Source: Larimichthys crocea (lineage: Eukaryota > Chordata > Actinopteri > Sciaenidae). From it: DNA of 64,000 nucleotides. A program made the position numbers and the translations under genes. The notes beneath the pieces are model-generated. The model did no database searches and was not told the origin of the DNA. It saw only the letters and a program-made list of their open reading frames with translations. Positions 22,801 through 35,800 of this stretch are shown here, in pieces (position 1 is the first letter of the stretch; each line of letters starts with the position of its first letter). Location: NCBI RefSeq assembly GCF_000972845.2, contig NC_040015.1:4042890-4106889 (forward strand). The letters run 5' to 3'.

Positions 22801-25800
22801 CAACTAACGGTATTGGTTTGGACTTGTCTCTTGTTAAATGCCTCATCTCTTATTCTAAGTTGTGTTTCCAGTTGTTCATTAAATTCTTTGTCAGCTTAAA
22901 TATATTTAATGTAAAATATTTTGTTTTATTAATCACTCAGATACATTTCTCATCTATAGACACAAAAGGCATCAGCACAATACTTCTATAGAAATGAAGT
23001 TTCTTTTGTGGTCTGATCATGACATGAACTTTGGCTATCATTCCTACTGTAAACAAACAAAGGTTAGAATTTTGAATTTAAGAGTTACGACAGCGTCTTT
23101 GAGAGAGGGAGGTTTAGTCCAGCAGTAAAAGGTAATTTCCTGATGTGAATTTGAGGAACGTGCACATGTTCGTCTGTTTCAGCAGACCTCATTAATCAGC
23201 AGGTACATACCAGTTCTATCTCACTGTCATCTATCCCACTCAGGTCCAGCTCCCCGCTGTCAGCAGCACCATCTGTCACGGAGACAAAAATCAGAACAGA
23301 CAAACTTAGAAAATTTGCTGTGACGCACATTTTCACGGCAGCTTCCACGTCCCAGAGGGGTAAAACAGGAAACAGCAGCTGGCCAAGAAAAAAAAAAAAA
23401 ACCAACACCTCCAACATCCTGCTGCACCTCGTCCTCGTGGAAGTGTAGCAGAGCATCCTCCCATCGGAGGTTAATCAGAAAAAAAATAAAAACGCACTGT
23501 GACTTCTGATAAGACGTTAATAGGCTTAACTCGCGTTTAAGCGGATCTACCTTAACACACTTTCATTCCAATTACGATTCGCTTTCTAGATTGTGCCACG
23601 CTTTATTTTCAGAGGAGATGCTGAAATGACAATTTGCATTTTTCATGCTGCGACGGCCGAGACACGCTCCGCGCTTTTACCTGCATCTCCGTACGATGGA
23701 GATGATTGCGTGAGCAGAAACAACAGACTTCTTAATGTGTTGATAAAAGAAATCCCTGCGTGTGTGCACGGTTCCATTTTTGCGAGAGAAAAGGTTCAGA
23801 GAAAATCTGATTGACTTTGATAAAAGGAAACAAAAAGGAGGGAGTGGGCGCAGGCTTTGACAGTAGAAGAAAACCATCAGTAGAAACTCAACAGCTTTCA
23901 CTCGAAAAGATCCTCTACCTTGATTAGCAGCTTTGGAACAAAGTGCAACTCTTCTCTGGCTGCCTGCAGACATCACACAGTCAATCAAAGGAGTAAAGTT
24001 GGAAAGAAACGTTTTAAAGAGGCAGCGAGCGGCAGGTTTATGGGAGTCATTTAACTTCTGTCGGCTCTCTGCCTTTGACACGTTCACAGGGGCCCTTCCT
24101 TCCTCGAGTTCAAACTCCTGACAGGGCGGCAGCTTCAAAGACGTGCCATCCGAGTCCACGGCGTTCCCGTTTCATTAAGAAAAGACAGGTGCACAGGCGA
24201 AGAAGAGGGAATACACCCATCCGCAGACAGTGAAGGGTGTGTATACTCCCATAGCCGAGGAGGTGAGGGAGATGTGGGGGAGGAGGGTGGGGATAATCTA
24301 GTCAGCCATTTGAGTTCAGCTTGCAGATTGCTTAAAAAAGGAAACCGCTCCAGAGGGAAGAGACAGGTCAGTCACTATCTGTCGGGCCCAGCCCCTCTAA
24401 GAACTTCCTCTCCATGAAGTGTGAGGGGGGGAGATAAGATGGAGACAAGCCCTGGGAGAGATTGGCAGCTCCCGGAGGCAGAGAGGCAGAGAGACTGAAA
24501 GCTGATAACACGGGTCCAACCCCAGAGAGAGGAGGAGGGAGGGAGCAATTACCGAGTTATTATTCAGCTGCTGCTTTGATATATCTACACTCGCTAATTT
24601 GATCAAGCCCATAAAATTGTTCTTGGTGAGCGTGTAGAAGAACCTGAGGATCTGAGTGTTCTATCAGCGGGAAGGTAAAGTTGAAATATGAGGCAAGTTA
24701 TTTTAGTAGTTTTAGAAGTTATTTCACTTTTTTATTAAAAAACGTAGAGTAGACGGCTCAGGAGACAGCCGGGGAGGTCATGTGACAAACACCCAGGATG
24801 TCACGGTCACATGTGGAGCTTTTAATAACAGGGCTACAAAACATAGCAGAGCACCGATATCAAATGATCCCACTTTCGATACCTTGGTTTGTGAAATATG
24901 TCAAACAAACTATTCCAAACTCATCAGAGCAGAGCTGGTTGATCAGACGTTGGGTAGCAAGCGTTGCAAAAAGCACATAAATAGCTTGAATGAAGTCAGA
25001 CCAGAACCAGCGAGTTATGATTTAGATCAGGAAATTTGTGTTCAGACATGAAGTAAACAAGTTTACGTTTTCATTTTCGTGTGAAAAACTTTCAGACCGA
25101 GTGAAACACATAAACAGAAAAACAGCTGAACCTGTCCTTCATCCTCCTTACATCTGAGAAACAACAAAACTGCATCACAGCCGACATCTAGCATGGAGCA
25201 CGATGATATTTAACAATGAAATATGTATATTGTGTTAATGATATTTCACATACTCCAGTAGCTAGCCTAAAGTTAAAGGTCCAATGTGTAAGACTTAATG
25301 GAGCCTAGTGGTGAAGTTGCAAATTGCAACCAACTAAACACCTTCCCACGCCTCATGCTCTCCAAATATGTAGGCCAACATAAAAGTCCATATGTAGATC
25401 AGTGTTTGGTTTGTCTGTTCTGGGCTCCTGTAGAAAAATGGCAGTTCAACATAGCGGACTCTATGGAAGAGGACCAGCTCTCACTGAAGATATAACGGGC
25501 TCATTTTAACAACAAGACAGAACAATTCTTATGTTCACTAATGAAAACATTCTAATAAATATTATCTTCCATTTTTGCCAGTACTCTTAAATGTTATAAA
25601 CTGCGCCTTTAAAAGATGAATGAAACTGATTTACTTGAGTCTCAAAAGTCAAATGCATCATGAATCCAGATTAATGACATGACTGGGCAGCTCAGCTTTG
25701 CAAAATGTTTTCACAGTTTTTAAGATATGAAACACCAGACGAGTGTTTTAAGATTTAAACCCTGTGGACTTTTTCGAAAAGTTTAGTTCCTTGTGACTTA

Positions 25801-28800
25801 GTGAGAACAGGGAGCCAAAGCGAGACAGAAAATATGTCTTGGAATCATTGCGGCATTTTCTATACTTTGATCCACGTGAACGTCTCAGAAATGATGCTCC
25901 GTTAAACTAACATCTTCACAGGTAAAGAGTGAAGAGGACGACAAAGCTATCTTTAAATAAACTTTCACAAACCACTTTGCGTTCTTACTGAGCAGCTGAA
26001 CTCGACCTTTTCAATTCATGGACAACTTCACGTTCGAAAAAAAAGGCCAAAGGTATGAGAAACCTTTTCAGGTGAAGAAACGTTTTTCTGTTTGGTCTGG
26101 AAAGCGTGGACGTCAGCTTTGACTTACACAGATAAGGATTTACCCTCTCTTTTGTCTCCTTATTAATGGCAAACAGGATCCCTGCAACCGCCTGGCCTTC
26201 ATCAGTAGAAACAGTTGAAGGCCAGAAACATTTAGTGTCACTCAGAATACGAAGAGGCGGATTACATCATCTCATTAGTAGAAAATAAAGTGGCCAAGAC
26301 TCGCAGCACTCTGACAAAACTTCAAAAAATCCTGGAGGAAAAACAGAAATCACCTCCCCGATGACCTCGTTCACAGTGAGAAACTAGCTTCTTCATCCTG
26401 TCCGGGCTGCCAGAAGCCTGTGGTCTTCTGGCAGCAGCTCACTGAAACTCAGAGATCCGGCTCTGCCTGCATATCAATTCACTAAAGAAAAAGAAAAACA
26501 GGATTCCCCAAACATCTCTCTCTTTTTTTAACTGTCCGACGAACTTCTGCTGTCCAAAAGCGAATCCCTGTGGAACACACCTCTGACCTCATACTGAAGG
26601 GAGACGAGAGGGGAGGATGTGTCTTCCAAGAAAGGGCACTCCGAGGGAATAAATTAGTTTTATAAAGCAAAGAGGAAGTGATGGAGACAAAATGATAGTG
26701 AAGTCGTCATTCATTTTCACATAATATTTAAAAGAGTTGGCCAATTCAAATTTAAATAAACCTTCTTGTGTCTAACCACTAAATTCCACCTGGCACGGCC
26801 GCGATGCATTCAAGGTGCGTCGCAGCCGCTGGAGCTGATCATGTCTGTTCCAGACAATGATTGTGATTCCACCAGAAGTGCCGTGTCACATCTCAGAAGC
26901 ATCTCTCCGCTCCACGGCAGCACAGAGCAGATCGACTGGAAGTCAGACACAGAAGCATCAAAGAGGGTGACAAAGGGGGAACAGCGTTTAACTACACAGC
27001 TACTGACTTATGGTAGAAGCACATAAAGAAAGAAAAATGACCAAATCTGAGTAAGTTAACAAAGTCTGTGAGTCAGTGGAGACATGAAGACCAGAGCAGG
27101 GTCGCAACCTCAACGTCATCCTTAGAGCTGAAGTGTAATGATGCAGTTTTGGTTTTATTTGTGCACATGCTACACTGTTTTGATTGCACAAAACATGAAT
27201 GCATCGCTTTTAACGGCCAAATTTAATTTCTCGCATATTTAATGCTAATAAGCGAGTGCTGATAGGTGTCATATCTGCCCCTGATAATGAGAAGACCAGC
27301 GAAAATTCATTTAATTGAAAAGAGAGACTAAAAACTCAACTGTTAGCATAATACCTGGGTGGAAGTCAGGGATTTTGTAATCAGTTAGTCGTTTTGATAA
27401 TTCTGATCATTTTGAATAATCGATTGTAAAAACGTTTCAGCTTGTCAAACACGAGGATTTGTTGCTTTTCTCCGTCAGCAATATAAAATGAATAAAATGG
27501 AAATGGTTTTTGGACTGTTGGTATGAAGGTGGATATTATCGCGATAATTTTCGGAAATTTCATCAACAAACAATTAATTGAACAAGACATTAATAGTGAA
27601 AACAGCTGCTGATTGCAGCCTGGTCTATTCTTAGGGTCTGAATACCATGTGACGATGATGACGTGTTGACATGACGACTAATTATTTGATCAGGCTGCAG
27701 ACAAATCAGATTAGTTTCTCAAATCAGATCTTTAAGACAGACTGTGTGTCATCCACTTGGTATTGGCATACTGCGCTGATGACGTGTCTTTCCAACGTGG
27801 AAGCAGCTTTGTCTGTATAGTCAGTTTATTTCAGCGACCCAGCTCAGCCGCCGTGATGGGCACTCTGGATTTTGGACCTCGTCGTCCGATTTGAGCGTCT
27901 GCAGCATCTGGACTGAGATCCGTCTGTAGAAATTTCACATTTCAAGCGACCTCCACGTGCGGCTTGGATCAGATTTCCAAAAGTTATAGTTTGTGTGTCG
28001 TGTTTGCTGTCCTGACTCTCTAAAAATCGACCTGGATTGACCAAGCAGACAGTCTGAACGAGCCCTAGGGTCACATGACTTCACTTGCTGCAGTGTGCTC
28101 AGGATGGGTGTCCCAGCTGGACAGCCCACAGTACACCAGTGTTTCATACTTGCTTTAACATAACATGTATTTGTACTGGTACTTTTCCCAAGAGGCGTCT
28201 TCATTCGTCATGACTTGTAAACTCCGTCATCAGGCGTCACAGAGTTTACTCGTATTTACTCTCAGCTGTGAGTTCAGCAGCGGTCTGACACGATGCCAAA
28301 TTCAATTTCTTTTGGCGAATCCAGCCAGCCTGAAGATAAATGGAGTAAGAAACAGAGGAAGACGGTGCAGCAACAGTCTGGAGCGTCTGTGAGAGATCCA
28401 TCGCCGTCGTGCCTGCGAGCTGTTAACTCTATCACCCTGTTCTCTCCTGGTCCTCACAGACAGGTAACCTGACCCCATGTTCACTACTCTACCCCCTCCC
28501 TTGCTTCAGAAATACCCCCAAAATACCCTCCCTCCTGCCTCCCGTCTCCCACACATCACTGAGTCCCAGGTGGCGGCAGGCCTGTCTGATGTGGTCAAGA
28601 GAATAAGACACTCCGCTGCAGACACTCTGTGATACCAAAGAAGAAGAACACAAAGAAACAGAGAAAATGTGCCCCGCAGGAACGAACACTAACAGGTGAA
28701 GAGACGGCCCTTTTGAAGGCGGAGGAGGGAGGATGGAGGAACAAAAGCATTAGAAGAGCTAGAGGGGGAGAGGGAGGAGGAGGAGGGGGAGAGCTGGTGG

Positions 28801-29809
28801 GGGAGAGATTGAGCCAAACATAGAAAGTAAGAGACACAGATATTAAAGGATAAGGCCGGTGGTGTTCTTTGTTTGTGTCCACAAATCCCACGTAAAGACC
28901 ACAAAGACGTGTTAGGCCATCCCTCCACACCTCCAGCTTTAAATCTAAAGAGAGGCTCAACAGTTGACTGATGTGTTTTTAAGTTTTGGAGCTCAGAAGA
29001 AGATTTATCACAGATATATATGCACACACGGAAATACTTTTTACTACTGCAGATGCATTCATTTGTGGTTTGGATGTTTTTGGGGGACTTTCGGGTCCTA
29101 TATTTTCTCAAAACTCTTGATGGAAGTGACTTTTGGAAAATAAGAGCGATGTCTGAATCCCAAAGGTTTTCGTTTTTTCGTGGGATTTGTTGACAGTGAG
29201 AAAAATATAATACGACCAGCCGTATCCTTTAAGAAGACAGAAAGACAAATGGTGAACGATGAACAGAAAAAAGGCCAAAGAGATCCAGAGAAAATGGCAG
29301 CAGCGGTGTAGGGGTAAAAGAATGAGAGAAAGTAGGCAGAGAAAGACAAAGAGGCTGAGCAGGAAAGATTAAAAGAGAAAGAATGAGGTAGGTAGGAGAT
29401 TGAGAGACAAAGAGCAGCAGGAGGGAAGACATGGAGGAATGAGCAGACAGCAGCAGAGAGTGAAAGGAGACAAAGAAGGCTGAGAGAAAAGACACAAGAC
29501 AGTGAAGAGAAGGAGAAAGGTGGAGACAAAAAGAGGGAGGAGGAAGATGGAGACAGAGAGAGAATGGAGGCTTAAGAGGAGTTAACTGATCTCCTTCTAA
29601 TCCTGAGCTGTGTTCCACTTCGGTTTGATCTGAGGAGGAGAGACAGACAGAGGAGACGAGGGGAGAGGAGGAATAAAAGTGAAAAAAAGTCATGTTGGCT
29701 AAATTAAAAAGGAAGCGTTAGTCTGCTGACTCCTCCACACCTCCTGTCCTCTCCCCTCCCTCACTCCAGCTCTCCACAGCCCTCCTTCCCCTTTCCAAAA
29801 AACAAAGAG

Positions 29810-29850
<41 letters not shown>

Positions 29851-32800
29851 TCTGCAGGATGAATAGGTCTGTGTAGCCCCGGTGCTGCAGGATCACCCAT
29901 CATCCACACTTCAAAAAGGCGCCCACATTATCCAGACTCACAGCTCTTGATGTCAGCAACAATCCTGATCCTCTCCTACATACCAAAAGCCCTGGACCTG
30001 CACCGAGCCTGGCCGCAGGGCTGCAGGGAGGAGAAGCAGATATTTCAATTTGTCAGGATCCTGGCGTTTCGACGGGACGGTGACGGTTCAAGGTGAAGTG
30101 AAAGTAACTTCACCCACAACATGAAATGAGGTGCAAGGCAATATCTCTAGAGCGGCTCCTCTGTGTATGTTTCTGAACTGAGTACACAATGTCCTCGTGC
30201 ATCTATGAAAATAAAAAAAATGCCGGTCAAAAGTGCGGGGTGTCGATCAGCTGAGTTGGTCGAGCATCGGCCCCATGTACGAAGGCTCAGCGGCAGCCCA
30301 GAGTTCCAATCAGACCTGTGGCTCTTTCTGGAAACGACCAGCTTGGCTCTGTTTAAAGTTCAAAACTCTCCGACTGACATTTCTACAGCTGACTAACAAA
30401 CGAATCCTGTGTGTTTAATCTGTGAGCAAACACTCTGAGAATATGTGCTCTGCCAGACATCGAAAAAGCTGCTTTCAGGATTTTACTGACTGAAGTGCTC
30501 TAGTTTTTATAATATCAAACACAGAACTGCACAAATCCTCAAATATTCAAAGCCATAAAAATGTTTGTGACTAAAATAATTAATCGATTCTTGACGATGT
30601 TCAGCTATTAGCTAACTGATTAATGACAATGTTTTCCAACACTAGAGGATTGAAATATTTTGAGTGATGATGATGATACACAAAACAAAGATGGCACATT
30701 ATGTGTAATGTGAAAAAGCAATCATTTCTTATTATACTGCCATCACAGGCCAAAACTTCTGCAAGTCTGAGTCCAGTGATGAAGGATTAACTGACATTAA
30801 TGTGCTTTTAATCTTCAGGAAAAAGGATCCCAACATGTTTTATCTGCAGTCGGGATATTGCAGCGTTCCCTCTTTACTTCCTGTTCTACTGTTGCACCCA
30901 TGCTAAGACATCTATGGATCAGATTGTCAGTAAAGTGCCTCAAATGCAAAAAAAAAAAAAAAGCTCTCGGTATAAAAGTCCTTCCCTGCAGCAGGATGAG
31001 GTAATAAGGCTCGGTGCCAGCTCTGCCCCGGAGAAATAACCAGCCGGCCGAGGCAATAAATAGAGTGCTAGATTCTCGCTGACACGGGCGGGCCGGGCGA
31101 GCCCATTAAAACCTGACCTTCTCGACCTTGGAGGAGCCCAGACTGAGTGTACGCCCACCCAACCACCTGCTCCTCCTCCTCTTCCTCCCCCCCCGGACAC
31201 AGAACGGGGGAGCGGGGGAAACACTGTATGCATACAGGAGCCGGTGGATGATAAGACTCCTGGAGGCACACTGGATCCTGCTCAGCTATGTGTGTATCTG
31301 GGACAATACATCACACACTAAGCAGAAAACATTCTTTAGAGTTACTAAATTGTTTGCACTCTATTTCTTATTGTCAACAAATCCAGTGAAAGTACGGTGT
31401 ACATCACAGCCTGACATATCCTCTTTTTCCTCTGAGCCATAGAGCTCCATGTTGTCCAAAAACTATTTAAAAACGTCAATTAGCCGCACTGTTGCACTGT
31501 GACATGTTCCTTCATTACCTTGAGCACACACAAACACCATCCTGCTGCCACAGATACTCACGAGAGCACCAAATGAGGATTAATCCACCGCTGAAAATAG
31601 TCCCCTAAATGCACTATTTCCTCCTGAACCGCAGTGACCAGCAGTTTAGGAAATGACTGAACCTTTTTAAAAAATGAGAGTATTTGTGACCTGCCTTTAA
31701 AGATATACATGCTCAGTCTGTAAGTAATTACTAAAACAAGCGCAGCAGTTTATAAGAAAACCACAAAAATGTTAACACCTAGTTTTCCATATCGTGACCA
31801 CATCAGCACAGAGGAGTAATGACTTCTGACTACGACTGTCAAATGTTCCTGTAAAATGTTAGCAAGACTTCAGTATATTCTAATTTATTAACAAACAGGG
31901 CTGCAAAGATAACCTTTGTGAGGACTGTAACCATGCAAGCTGTGCTAATAGTTTCCATCACAATGGGTCCGAAAAGTTGGTTAATTAAAAACAGCAAACA
32001 GTGTGTGAGACTTTCATTAGCTAGTGTTGTGTGAATGTATTTAATCAGACGTGACATTATTAATTATTAAACAACCTCATCGTGACATTTTACTGCTGTT
32101 TCATAGCTGAGATGGCATTCATGATATTCTAAACACTGTGGACTGTGTTTAAGTCAGCAGGGTGACATCAAACAGACGTCACTGGATGGGTACCTGCTAT
32201 GAGAATCTTCTCTATATCAATGCTCCAACTCTTCCACCTCAGTATTCTATGAGGTACTTATCCATAGTCAGTGTTACCTACAGTAGCATGAATAGTAAGC
32301 AATGTACTGCTGTGGACGGGGGCAGCCTACCTAGTATTTTACAATATTTTCACCACTTTACCGTCAGACAGCCATTTTTAACGGGAAACTTAGGCATTTA
32401 TATCGATTTGTGCTCTCGGTCTCTTCTCCTCTGCCTAGTCTGCTCACCTAGCTCCAGTTCTGGCACAACACCAGCTCGGCTCGCTGTCAGCATTCCCCCA
32501 CGACCCGGGCCTGAAAACCTCTTCCTGGTAGTCCAAAACCCCCATGGTACACTAACACCGCCCCGGTGTTCTGAGCTCACAGTCTGGGAAGTCCGGCTAA
32601 CAAACTGAGCTACCATTAGCTAACAGCAGCTACAGTTGGCAGCAGTTTCTATTATTTTCACTAAAGCTACCAGACTTCATTAGACATTCACTGGTAATTT
32701 TAACCTGGCAGAACACAAGAGTTGATGTTCCACTGCTGCCTCGATCCAGTTGTTGCAGATAGGTAAAATGTTTTTGTTACTGGAGTCGGGTAGCTTTGGA

Positions 32801-35800
32801 GAAATCAATACAAACGCTGAAGTGTCCCGTCAGAAAGGGCGCTCTCTTTTTTGTTTTGCTGTGTTGTCGCTCCACGTCCACAGCAGAACATTGCTTAGCT
32901 GATGCTGATCCTGTCTCCAAACTGGAGGCGTGCTGACCGCCGTCTACTTTAGGTAATACGCTGACTATACACAACCACTTCAAATAACTCAAACTATCCC
33001 GTTAAGACTGGATTAGCAGACATGACATCACTGTGTTTCCATTGTTATGACCAGCCATGTTGTTTTTCCCCTTTTTGCCATCTGTGGCTCCCACAACTGT
33101 GTGTCCTCTCATAAACTACACAAATGTTTGTATTGAAAGTGACGGATCTTTCCAACAACGTGAGCTAAATTTTTCCATATTCTGAATAAATGACTTTGAA
33201 CAAAGAGACGTCCTATCAATTTTGTCCTGTTTCAATATTCGGCCTGTTTTCCAAAACAGGCAGCTTAACATCACAAGAGGAGAATGAATTAATCATCAGT
33301 GCCAAGTGAATCTACAGTGTAAGAACATCATGAGCTGAGTTGAATGACTCTTTGATGGATAAGGGGGAGACTCTGTCATCTGTCACGGCAGCCTCAGCAG
33401 TGAAGCTGAAGAATTTCGAGAATGCCGTCATGAAAACAAGAACTGTTTAATGTCTGCATTGTTGTCCATGAGAATCAAACATTTGAAATGTCAGACGACT
33501 GCCGCAGGAATATTTAGCCAAATGTTGCCTTTGCCACGCAGATGAATCAGCACTGTCTTATGTTCACCAAACCACTTGCTCATCTGCATGAAAACATTTA
33601 CAAACTTTCTATGGAAGTAATCAGAAAAGTAAGCCGTCAAATCAAAAGGACAAATCCACCCTCAGATCTGCTTCTGGATGCTGTTCCACATCATCGGTCT
33701 CAGATGCTGAAAGAGCTTCAGCAATGATTTTGTGCTAAAAATTCTACAAACATGTTCCTGCTTCTGAAATTGATTTGCTGCGTTTGCTTTTCAGTTAAGA
33801 GCAGGAGTCACATCACTAAGTCCCCCAAAAAATATCAGTCTAGTATATATATTTTCCATAACTGTGGGTGTAGCGGTCTCTCTGTCTAATGGATTTCTCT
33901 CTGTGTGGTGGTTTGAACGTGGGTGTAAAAATGGGTCTAAGTGACAAGAAAAGATGTTTTTAAATCTTTAAAATGGTTCAAAACAATCCAACCACTGGGT
34001 CCGTTAGAAGCTTCTGGGGCACTAAAGACTAAAACTAAAGGTGAATGGTGTCTCTGTCATTTGTACTTTACAGCACTAAGTAAAGTAAACTGCTGCCAAC
34101 TGTAGCTGCTGTTAGATAATGTTAGCTCAGTTTGTTAGCTGGACTGCCCAGACCTTGGGAGGACCACTGGGAGGTTTTCAGGCCGGTGGCATGGGTGAAT
34201 ACTGACGGGGAGCGGAGCAGGTGTCGTGCCAGAACTGGAGCTGGACAAGTGGATTCAGCAGTCTCTATGAACATAATGGTAGAAGCAAAAAGACTGAAGA
34301 GGACGTTGATGGAGGAAGCTAAGAAGAGAGAGAGTGGGACTGACTTTTAGTGTTTGGTGAGAGCTTGGTGAAATAAAAGGCTGAAAGACAGACGCCGAGC
34401 TGGGCTGACTGCTGCTGGACTAGGCAGTGAGATCAGCTGCTGCTGGGTCTGCTGCTGTTGACCTTGTTGATGTTTGGCTGTTAGCAAAGTTGTCGACTTG
34501 CTAGTTTTTGATCATAAGTAATGTAATCAGAACAAATACTCGAGTACAGCTGTCCATATTTAACACAGTGAGATTACACAAGGAAACTGGGGGGCGCTAA
34601 ATCGCACAATTACCAATTTTTTATGTAATTTCAAGCCAGGTCCTTTAAAAAACATTTAAATAATATTTAAACATCCAGAACAAGGGGCGGCATTTAGCTC
34701 AGGTGGTAGAGCAGCCGCCCCATGTGCGAAGGCTCAGTCCTTCGGGTTCGAATCCGACCTGTGGCTCTTTACCGCATGTCACTCCACATTCCTGTCACTC
34801 TTCAGCTGCCTCTGTCAGAAATAAAGCTTGAAAAGGCCAAAAAAAATCTTTAAAAAAACCCCAAAACATTCAGAACAACTACTAATGGATGTTGTGGAGA
34901 CTTTTTGACGGCGGCTGTTTTCAAGGTCTAATCTAATTAAAACTTCATCAGTCTGGACCCAGAACGGCTGCAGGAAACATTTATCTGTCAAGCACTGAAA
35001 TCCATTTGGATCTGCACTCAGTATGTTGCTCAAGGGCTCCTCACCAGTAGCTGCACAGGGCGGCAGAGTGTGGGGAACCAAACCTGTGACAGCTAAGCTA
35101 CAGGCCTGCTCGTCCAAGCTTTAGTCTTCCCACTGCTGTCTCCAAAGAGGACCGAAACACCTCATCTAGACAACATTAACACATTCACTTGGATGTAGCT
35201 GGAAAGCAGCTCGGAGGTAAGACTCCACTCTCTGAAGACTTCACCGTAAATGTAATTTGACTTGATCCAAGTGTGTGTAAGAGTGTTCCTCTCAAGGCTC
35301 ACTCTAAAATATGTTCATTTCAAACCTGGGTGTGAAGATCCAGTCCTCAGACTCAGAGTCTCTACGAGTTACCTCATGAGGATCCTTCCGCAGCGTGTCC
35401 TCATACTAAAGAAATCTACAAGATCCTCTCATCTTAGAGAAACCTCTCACTCATGGACATATTAAAAGACCTCACATTGATATTTATCATCCGGTTACTC
35501 TGGCTACAACTCTTCTGTATCTTGTGAGATTATGAAATTAAATATTTTGCTGAGAATTTGTCACGTTTATTTGGCTCACCCCCTGCATGTTTCTGTGCTG
35601 TTACCATGGTCAGGATGTAAATTTAATATCACTGCTATAAATGTTCATGGAGCACAATAACTCAATGCTCACTCTGCATTTCATAATTTCCAACTGTGTA
35701 ATCGGTGTTAAGTGTATTTATTGTCGAGCTGTAGTGTTGGTTAGTTGTTTCATAGTTAGCCCGTTCCAGCTAGCAGGCTTGTGCTGTGTTACTGAAGGGT

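Noticed and set aside
23677..24159. 160-codon minus-strand open frame near brf1 exon G
   Set aside because: No similarity to BRF1 or another family I know, and exons F and G already join in phase without it.
29098..29693. overlapping minus-strand frames of 143 and 154 codons
   Set aside because: Both are shadows of the long polypurine tract and consist mainly of Ser, Leu and Phe.
34684..34760. tRNA gene
   Set aside because: A and B boxes are present, but a SINE body and A-rich tail follow directly, a decayed relative exists at 30.2 kb, and the anticodon arm is not clean.
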